NCBI RefSeq assembly: GCF_021032705.1
Contig: NZ_JAHVXI010000002.1
Location: forward strand, 124,001-188,000
Length of the DNA: 64,000 nt
Source of the DNA: Psychroserpens luteolus
GTDB taxonomy: Bacteria; Bacteroidota; Bacteroidia; Flavobacteriales; Flavobacteriaceae
Direction of reading: 5' to 3'
In this document: one piece after another, positions 8,200 to 16,700 of the stretch
How the letters are laid out: each line of letters begins with the position of its first letter
Numbering within the stretch: the stretch's first letter is position 1
Notes under the pieces: generated by a model
Databases searched by the model: none
Told to the model about the DNA's origin: nothing
Seen by the model: the letters and a program-made list of their open reading frames with translations, nothing else
Program-made: the position numbers and the translations under genes

Positions 8200-9066
8200 A
8201 TGAGCAAGAAAAGAATTTACACCTATACTGTTTCAATTATCCTGGTGATTATTGGATGGCTATTATCTAATTCAGATAAGAAGAATGAAGCGTTTATTGA
8301 GCGTGTGAAAATTTCATTACGTGAGGTAGGAAATCAGTTATTATTATCCAATCAAGATTCTACATCATTGATTTTACCTGTTAAAAAATTGAGTGATTAT
8401 AAGTATCAAGTATCATTTAATGAGCAACTGTCATTTGAACCAAATAATTTGGTGACCATTATAGATAGTACACTTAATATATCTCAACTTCCAAAGCATT
8501 ATAGAGTAGAAGTATTACAGTGTTTAGACCAAGAAGTTGCTTATAGTTATCAGATGAGTAAGGAAGAAGAAAGCACGATCATACCGTGTAATGGGCGTTA
8601 TTTACCCAATGGATGTTATACTATTGAAGTTACCTTTTTCAAGCGGGTAACATCATTTTTTAATAGAAAGAACTTATTTTATCTTTTATTGTCAATCGTG
8701 ATCTTATTCATAATTGATCGTTTCTATTCAAAACAAAAACGTGAAATTGCATCAGAAAATGATCATAAAAAATATACATCGATAGGTCGTTTTCGGTTTT
8801 ATCCAGAACAAAACAAATTAGTTAAAGAAGCTGAGGAAATTAGTTTGTCTAAAAAAGAATGTGAGCTTTTAGAAATATTTGTTGCACATCCAAATCAGAT
8901 CATCAAGCGTGATGAGCTCACTAAAAAAGTTTGGGAAGACAATGGTGTTTTTGTTGGAAGAAGCCTAGATACTTATATTTCCAAGTTAAGAAAAAAGCTA
9001 AAAGATGATGATGCTATAAAGCTTACCAATGTTCATGGTGTGGGTTATAAGCTAGAAGTTAGTTAA
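8200..9066 (+). CDS. Membrane-tethered winged-helix (OmpR/PhoB-type) one-component regulator
   Basis: From the ATG at 8200 the protein has 288 residues. There is an N-terminal transmembrane helix (TVSIILVIIGWLLS), a roughly 120-residue extracytoplasmic region (about 30-150), a second transmembrane helix (NLFYLLLSIVILFIIDRFY), and a C-terminal cytoplasmic winged-helix domain (about 195-288; SLSKKECELLEIFVAHPNQ, VFVGRSLDTYISKLRKKL, VHGVGYKLEV). No receiver domain is present, so it should sense directly through the membrane, as ToxR/CadC proteins do, but with the DNA-binding domain at the C-terminus. The GTG at 8149 would extend the frame but lies inside the repeat array. YceI and its partner are the probable targets. 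Confidence 0.82.
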   Translation: MSKKRIYTYTVSIILVIIGWLLSNSDKKNEAFIERVKISLREVGNQLLLSNQDSTSLILPVKKLSDYKYQVSFNEQLSFEPNNLVTIIDSTLNISQLPKHYRVEVLQCLDQEVAYSYQMSKEEESTIIPCNGRYLPNGCYTIEVTFFKRVTSFFNRKNLFYLLLSIVILFIIDRFYSKQKREIASENDHKKYTSIGRFRFYPEQNKLVKEAEEISLSKKECELLEIFVAHPNQIIKRDELTKKVWEDNGVFVGRSLDTYISKLRKKLKDDDAIKLTNVHGVGYKLEVS

Positions 9067-9090
9067 GCCATCGTCAATTATAAAAAAAAC

Positions 9091-9141
9091 AGTATATTTG
9101 AATTAAGCACTGAAAATCAGTGTTATATCTCTCCCTATTTA
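9091..9141 (+). promoter_or_regulatory. Leader element copy 1: AGTATATTTG box, hairpin, TATCTCTCCCTATTTA
   Basis: AGTATATTTG (9091-9100) contains a -7-like TATATTTG. A perfect hairpin follows, CACTGA-AAA-TCAGTG (9108-9122), then TATCTCTCCCTATTTA (9126-9141). A second copy at 57113-57163 has the same blocks with identical 35-base spacing between block starts. The predicted transcript would begin near 9107, at the base of the hairpin. Confidence 0.6.
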
Positions 9142-9177
9142 AGAATTTTAAGGTCGATAATGGCCAACAAAAACAGT

Positions 9178-9203
9178 ACTCATGTGGTATCTATTACATG
9201 AGT
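9178..9203. promoter_or_regulatory. Inverted repeat in the leader of the 9242 gene
   Basis: ACTCATGT (9178-9185) and ACATGAGT (9196-9203) are perfect inverted arms around a 10-base loop, 39 bases before the ATG. It could be an operator or an mRNA hairpin. The equivalent position of the second leader copy holds a different palindrome. Confidence 0.4.
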
Positions 9204-9241
9204 TATAATTAGTTTATGTAACTATCTTAAATCAATATATT

Positions 9242-9682
9242 ATGGCTTCACAAAACTATTTTTCTCTTTACAAAAATAGAGAGAGCACTACAATTTTTAA
9301 ATCTGATGTCCAAGGAGACAATGACCCATCAACTGGACCAAAAGCAATTTTTCAATGGTTAGCACTTTTTGCTGGTGTTCTGATTCAACCTTTCTATGCG
9401 TTTTATAAAGAAGCAAGAAACTTTGGTACTCCTGGTGAAGTATACCAAGACTATTATTTTGTTGTATTTGCCTTAATTGTATCTATAGTTGCTTTTCCAA
9501 CGGTATACAGAAAAGCCTTTGATGCAAATAGGCCAAAGTGGATGCAATTAATACCAGTATTTACGGCTGGTCTTGGTTGGCAAACAATTGTTGATACAGC
9601 AGTTGAAGTTGCAACTCCTACACCAGAACAGGTTGATAGTGTAACGACATTAATTGGCTATTTAAACAACATGCTAGTTTAG
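9242..9682 (+). CDS. Small membrane protein of unknown function
   Basis: This 146-residue protein is not one I recognise. It has a hydrophilic N-terminus (about 1-35), a hydrophobic segment (FQWLALFAGVLIQPFYAFY), a second one (YYFVVFALIVSIVAFPTVY) and a weaker third (MQLIPVFTAGLGWQTIV). That suggests an integral inner-membrane protein with two or three helices. It has no signal peptide, cysteines or catalytic motifs. It is monocistronic, and its 5' region carries the leader element shared with the 57262 gene. The convergent PorP/SprF gene ends eight bases after its stop. Confidence 0.6.
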   Translation: MASQNYFSLYKNRESTTIFKSDVQGDNDPSTGPKAIFQWLALFAGVLIQPFYAFYKEARNFGTPGEVYQDYYFVVFALIVSIVAFPTVYRKAFDANRPKWMQLIPVFTAGLGWQTIVDTAVEVATPTPEQVDSVTTLIGYLNNMLV

Positions 9683-9689
9683 TAGATAC

Positions 9690-10694
9690 TTAGTTTCTAT
9701 TATTACCGTTATTTTTATACTTTCTATAGCTTGTTCCTTTTGTACAAGCACAATTACTGATGCCTTGTAAGAAATCTAATCCTATAGTAATACTATGTGT
9801 ACCTGAGTTAAATCCAGAAAGGTCATTAATTGTTAATTGGTATGAATAGGCAAAATATAATCTATTCTTCATGATTCCTGCCATAGGCCCAAAGTTTAAT
9901 GGTTTTAAAAATTGATCATTTAAGAAACGATATGAAGCACCAACCCAGTAGTAATCACCAGATCTATTGAATTTTCTATATTTAAAATTGAAATCGGTTG
10001 CAGAACGTCCATCACTATTAAACAATTGGAAAAACACTGATGGTTCAAACTCAACACTATTATTTCGTTTGTTGCCAAATACATATCCAGTATAGGCTTG
10101 AAAGTTTAAAAGATTATTAGGTTCAAAACCTGTAAAATCATCAATTTTCTTTTCTAAAATGTTATTGGCATTAACACTAAGGTAAAAACGATCCCAACGG
10201 TAAAGTAAGCCAACATCAAAATTATGATTGGTTACTGATCTATCATCAGTAATACTAGGATCTACAATAGGAATTTCTTCTGTAGGTTGAAAGTTTTCAA
10301 TATCAATTCGAAAGCTATTGATATTGTATGACATACCAAATGAAAAATATTGCTTAGATGTATAGTCTAGAATGATATGATGCGCAAAAGAGAACTTAGC
10401 TCCCTTCTGACGTGTATTACCATTTCTATCATTATACATAGATACACCAATACCAGATTGATTAGCGATTCTGAAATCGGCATACAGAGCTTGATTGTCT
10501 GGTGCATTTTTAATACCTACCCATTGCGTAAGTCCGTTAGCTCGTATTTTTAAATTATCTCCAATTCCTGCATAAGTAGGAGAGATGATAAAATCGTTAT
10601 CTGCTAAGTATTGAGTCCACACAGGCAAATTTAGCTCTTGTCCAAAACTAAATGAACAGAACATTAAGAGAATATATAGTTTGATATTTTTCAT
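9690..10694 (-). CDS. PorP/SprF-family type IX secretion outer-membrane protein
   Basis: From the ATG at 10694 (334 residues, signal peptide ending SFSFGQ), the protein shows the PorP/SprF signature LADNDFIISPTYAGIGDNL followed by repeated amphipathic strands typical of an outer-membrane beta-barrel. Members of this family are encoded next to large T9SS type B cargo and assist their attachment to the cell surface (SprF serves SprB in gliding). Its place 22 bases downstream of the giant adhesin gene fits that partnership. A longer frame to 10745 would overlap the adhesin's stop and hide the signal peptide. The C-terminus has a short Cys pair (SNCACTKG) of unknown role. Confidence 0.9.
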   Translation of the reverse strand: MKNIKLYILLMFCSFSFGQELNLPVWTQYLADNDFIISPTYAGIGDNLKIRANGLTQWVGIKNAPDNQALYADFRIANQSGIGVSMYNDRNGNTRQKGAKFSFAHHIILDYTSKQYFSFGMSYNINSFRIDIENFQPTEEIPIVDPSITDDRSVTNHNFDVGLLYRWDRFYLSVNANNILEKKIDDFTGFEPNNLLNFQAYTGYVFGNKRNNSVEFEPSVFFQLFNSDGRSATDFNFKYRKFNRSGDYYWVGASYRFLNDQFLKPLNFGPMAGIMKNRLYFAYSYQLTINDLSGFNSGTHSITIGLDFLQGISNCACTKGTSYRKYKNNGNNRN

Positions 10695-10716
10695 TTCAAT
10701 AATTGTTTTAAATCTA

Positions 10717-13700
10717 TTACCTGTAAAGTGTAAAATGCCCAACATACTCTTTAGCTACAGCTGGATTATTTGGTCTAACGACATACCAATAATCACCTGT
10801 TGGTAGTTCTGTTCCATTATATCTTCCGTCCCAGTATTCACCTACACGATAGGTTGCAACTTTACGACCGTATCTATCAAAAATATCAAAGGTTAGGTTT
10901 GGAAAATCTTCTGTACATCCTGGAGACCAAGTATCGGTTACACCATCACCATTCGGACTGAAATAATTAGGTATACAAGGCCCTAAAATTTCTAATTCAA
11001 TTACAGCTACAGCTTCACACCCAGCACTATCTGTAACAACTACAGTATAGACACCAGATTCTGTTACATAGTATACATTAGTATCGCCATAATCTTCGTC
11101 ATTAAACGTAAACTGATACACACCAGTTCCTCCGGCAGCATTTGCAATGATCTCTCCAGCCTCATCACCTTCAACTAATACCAATGATATTGGTGCATAA
11201 TCTTCTATGTCAAATAATTCTGTTGTTTGAATACAACCATTAGTATGTCTAACATCGATATAATGATCTGTTCCTGGTAGTACGTCTGTAAATACATTAC
11301 TAATTTGGTAAGGTCCTCCATCTAAAGAGTAGTCTAATTGTGAAAGATCAGTAATGCTTTCATCAACGGTTACAGTAACTGTATTAGTAAGTGCATTGTT
11401 CTCACATAAGTATTCAATTTCTATGACTGGGTTAATTGTCACCGATTCCGGGAAGGTTATGTTCCACTCAGATTCACAACCTTGAGCATCACGCACGTAT
11501 ACCGTATGGTCACCACCACCTAATCCGGTAAAATCAAAAATAGTTTGACCAGCCGCTCCTGTAGTATAAGGACCATCATAAGTATCTAAACTCACACTAT
11601 AAGGTAAGCTACCTCCTGAAATATCAATACTAAATTCACCATTACCTTCTCCTTCACAAGTTTCTTCAAATAGTGAATCTGGTACAATACTAAGAATGAC
11701 TTGTTGAGGATCATTGATAGTGAAATCAAAAGTTACATAGCAACCTAATACGTCCTGTACAATAACATCGTAAGTACCAGGCGCTAAATTTTCAAAAATA
11801 TTGGTCTCAAAAAATTGATCTAATTGTGGAGAAATCGCATATTTAATAATTCCTGTTCCTCCAGTAGCATTGATTTCTAATACACCATCATCATTTCCAC
11901 TACAAGTCACATCATTTACAACGAAATCAACTTCTAGAGGCGCAGTTGGCTCTGTAATAGTTATTGGAGCTGTAGCCGTATTACAATCACCACTTACAAC
12001 AGTAACAATATAAGTTCCGGCGATAAGTTCTGTAAATATACCAGGACTATTTTGCGTTGCAGGAATTGTATTGCCAAGTGTATCTTCTAAAGTATATACA
12101 TAATCTCCTAATCCACCTTGAGCTGTTGCTACAATAGATCCATTGTTATCACCAGCACAATTTATTGTTGGGTTTGTTGATTGTAAGTTTATCTCTAAAT
12201 CTGGAAGCGGATCAATAGTAATTTCATTAGACACATTAGCAATACATCCATTTGCATCTCTTACATAATATTGATAAGTACCAGGTGGCACAGAGAATGT
12301 TGTAGATGAATTAAATGTTCCCAATATAGTTGTGAAAGAACTATCGTTACTATAGGTGTAAATACCAGTTCCTCCTGAAGCACTTAATGTTAATGTCGAT
12401 TCAGTTAAACATGTTTGAGTTGTTGCTGTGACTAAACTAGCTTGGATAGGTGTAGGCTCTGTAATAACGATATCAATCGAAGTTAATGAACATTCATAGC
12501 TATCAGTTATAGTAACAGAGTATGTTCCTGCTCCTAAGTTGCTAAATACATTTGTCGTTTGTGGACCAGATGTACTAGGTGTAGGCAAAATAGTAGTTAA
12601 GGTGTAAATATATTCTGTTCCTTGACCTCCAGTAACATTGGTAATCGTTATGGATGCATCTTGATCTCCAAAACATGACAATACTGATGTATTAGGCGTA
12701 AATGTAGCGTTTATAGGTGTTGGTTCTGTAAGCGTAACATCAACAGAAACAATACAGCCTTCAGCATCTCTAGCGTTTACTGTATAATTTCCTGCTGATA
12801 AATCTGTAAACGTACCATTTGAAGAATACGCCACAGTAGCATCTCCTGTTAATTCATATTCATAATCACCCCAACCTCCAGTTGCAATCGCAGTTATAGT
12901 TCCTTGACTGTTATCACAAGTGACATTAGATGTTTCATTGGCAGTTAAAGCCAAGACTTCAGAAGGTGAAGCAATAACTACAGTTGAATTAGCTGAACAG
13001 AAAGGGCTTTCTGTTTCAGTAATAACTACAGAAAACGTTCCAGCTGACATTCCTGATACAGTTAATGGATTAGTAGATGTATTAGCATTTACCACTCCAG
13101 TAACTGAAGCACCTAAACTGTCAAATACTTCATAAGTATAAGTTCCTGTATAACCACTTATGTCTATATCAAATGACCCAGAATTATCCCCAAAACATGT
13201 AACTCCTGTTGGTGTTGTCGTAAATGATGGAGGTATAGCTTCTGGTATTGATATTGTTGTTTCTTCTGTACATGAAGTTACAGTATCTGTAATAGTAATT
13301 GTATAAACTCCTGATGGTACACCAGAAAACACATCTCCACTTAAACTAATGGATGCAGGGTTTGGACTTATACTATATGTATATGTTCCTGAACCTCCTG
13401 TTGTCACCAAGGTAATTTCGCCATCATCATCGTTACATGTGGATAATGCTGTAATACTTGGAGTTAATGTTAATGGTGCTTGAATATCAACTGATACTAA
13501 GTTGCCACATCCGTTGGCATCCTGTATTTCAATTGTATGCGTTCCTGAGAATAAATTAGATATCGTAAATGGAGCTGTTTGTGTCTGAAAAGCGCCACCA
13601 TTAATACTAAAACTATATGGTGCAATACCTGGAGTATCTAAAGTAACGTCTATTTCAAAATTTCCTTCCGTTACAGTACACAAGTTAGTAACTGTAGCAG

Positions 13701-16700
13701 AAATGATAGGCGTCGTATCCATTGGTAAAACCACAATAGGACTTGAAACAACACATCCATAAGCATCTAAAGCATGTACATAGTAGTTTCCGGCATCTAC
13801 GTTAAATGTACTTGCCGAAGCCCAACCAGCATCTGTTGCTAATGGTGCAGCAGCGGTAGTTGTTATTTGGTATTGATATGGAGCGGTACCATCTTGTGCA
13901 ATTGCACTAATCAGTCCAGAGTTTGTATTACAATTCGCATTTTGATCTATAGAAACATCTAAGTTCAATAGGATAGCAGATTCAGTTATATTGAAAGGCG
14001 CAGTCACTACACCACAACCAGAATTTGCTCCAGATGTTTCAGTAATAGAAACAAAGTAATTACCAAAAGGCAATAGTCCTAAATCGGTTATAGTAATTGA
14101 ACCACCTGCTGGAACACTACCAGAACCTGTTACACCTGTTGTAGCTAAGGTTAATGCATCAAAAATTTCATAATTGACGTTTACTGCAGTTCCATAGACA
14201 CTATTAATTGTAAATGACACATTTCCATCATCACTTCCAGTACATGTTATATTATTTGAACTAACAGCACTCAATGTCAACGTTGAATTTGTTGGAATTG
14301 GTGTTGTCGCTGGTTCATAATAACTACAATTAGTTGAGGCGTCATAAACTATAAATGTATAAGTAACACCAGAAGTTAAACCAGTAAATGTTGCAGATTC
14401 ACTACCAGGTGTATCTTCAGGAATCCATGATCCTGGCGGATTAGGATATACTGAAATAGGACCTTGATATATACTGAAAAAGAATGGTCCAGAACTAGTT
14501 AAAGTAGATCCAATACTCACAACTGCTTCTCCACCAGTAAGACAATCTACAGTAGCAGTTACTGAGATATCTAGATCGGTTGGAGGAGAGGCAACCAATA
14601 CATCTTGTTCTAATACAGAACAACCATTGGCATCTACAACATTAATTTCATATAATCCAAAATCTACGACATCAAAACTAACAGAGGTAGACCCTGTGGC
14701 ATTTAGCTCGGAGTTAGCATAACCGTTTGTTCCAGTAACAAAATAATTATATGGTGCTGTTCCACCTGTAACAGAGTTGATAATTATAGAACCTTGTGAT
14801 ACACCACCTGGCCCACAACTAATATCTACTGTATTGTAATCTACAACTATAGGATCTGGCTCACTTATAACAATAACTTCATTAGCTGTACAAGAATTTG
14901 CATCTGTAATAGTAACAGTATATGAACCAGCTGGTAATCCTGATGTTTGAGATCCATAATTTGTTCCTGTTGTATCATTATTTACATTTATGGTAAATGG
15001 AGGTGTTCCTACTGTAGTATCGATTGTAATATCTATAGCTCCATTAGAATCTCCATTACAAAGGATCTGTTCAGATTGTACTACAACACTTAGGTCAGGA
15101 AGCGATAATGGCTCTATTGTTATCACACTAGATTCTGCAATACAACCATTAGCATCTGTAATTTCAAATTGGTATGTTCCGTCTGTTGCTGTTGTATATG
15201 TAAACGATGTTCCAGTAGTACCTAAGGATGCATATGCCGCACCATTAATAGATACAGCATAGGTAAATGGTGCTGTACCTGTAATGTTTCCTGTTATAAT
15301 GGCATCTGGTGTAACTGTACAATTTAAATCTTGAGTTAATACCACATTTACTGTAGGAGTTGGAATTGGATTTATAGTATATGATTCGCTATATACACAA
15401 TCATTTTCATCTCGTACTTGAAATGTATAGGTTCCAGGTTCTAATCCAGCAAAATTGGTAGATGTTTGGTATGGTGTAGCACTAGTCGCTGGAGCAATAA
15501 TTTGATATTCTAAAACTCCAATACCACCTGTAGTTCCTGTTATGGTAACTGTAGTTGTATTTGACGGACACGTAATAGGTGAGTTGTCAAACATTAAATC
15601 AGTTGGAGGATTTAATGAGTCTATCGTTATTTCATTTGTGATAGCAGTACAAACATTAGTATCTTGTATTGTAATTGTATATGTTCCATCTGTTAAACCA
15701 GTAAACGTATTACTTGCCTGAAATGTAACGCCATCAATACTGTATGTATATGGTCCATCTCCTCCTGTGACACCTGTAACTATAATTGTTCCATTAGAAG
15801 TACATGTGTAAGGTGCGTCTAATTCGGCAGTGCCAGATATCGCATCATTGGCTATTATAGTGACTGTTTGCGGTACTGTGGAACATACAGATGCTCCAAT
15901 AGAATATTGTACTACAACATCATAATCGCCTGCAGCAAGACCAGGAAATACTGGCGAATTGAAAAAGGTTGCTCCACCATCTATACTATATTCTAATGCA
16001 TAACCATTACTTGCAGTTACATTTATATTGATACTACCTGTTTCTCCAGAACAAGATATATCTGTTGTTACTATATTGAATTCAGGTTCTGGTAGCGGAT
16101 CAACTATTATTGATGTACTAGCACTACAATTATTAGAATCAACTACAGTTATGTCATATGTTCCCGCTGTAGTAACAACAATCTCTGGTACTGTTTGAAA
16201 ATCTGTAGAACCGTTTACAAAGTAGAAATATGGAGGTGTTCCACCTTCAGGGTATACAGTAATTTCTCCATCGGTACATGTTAATGGAATTGTAATTGCT
16301 GCTGTAACCGTTAACAATGGTGGTTCTACAATAGTGACATCTTCAGAATAAATACAACCATTTTCAGTTTCAACTGTAGCTGTATATGTTCCAGGATTTA
16401 AATTAGCAAATGTATAGGTGTTTTCCATAATTGGTCCAACACTATTGACTAATGTTCCACCTTCAAATAATGAGAATGAATACTGTGGATCTACATCATT
16501 AGCAGCCAATTGTATACTTCCTAAATCACCATTACACAATGGTTGAATAATTGTTGTAGACACTGTAAAATCACGGTCTCTAATTTGAACATCTGGAACA
16601 GTAAATACACATGGGTTTGTTGGTACTCCAATTTGTCTTATGTACACAGTGTATAATCCCGGAGTATTTACTGTAAATACATTACTCGTTTGATAATTAA

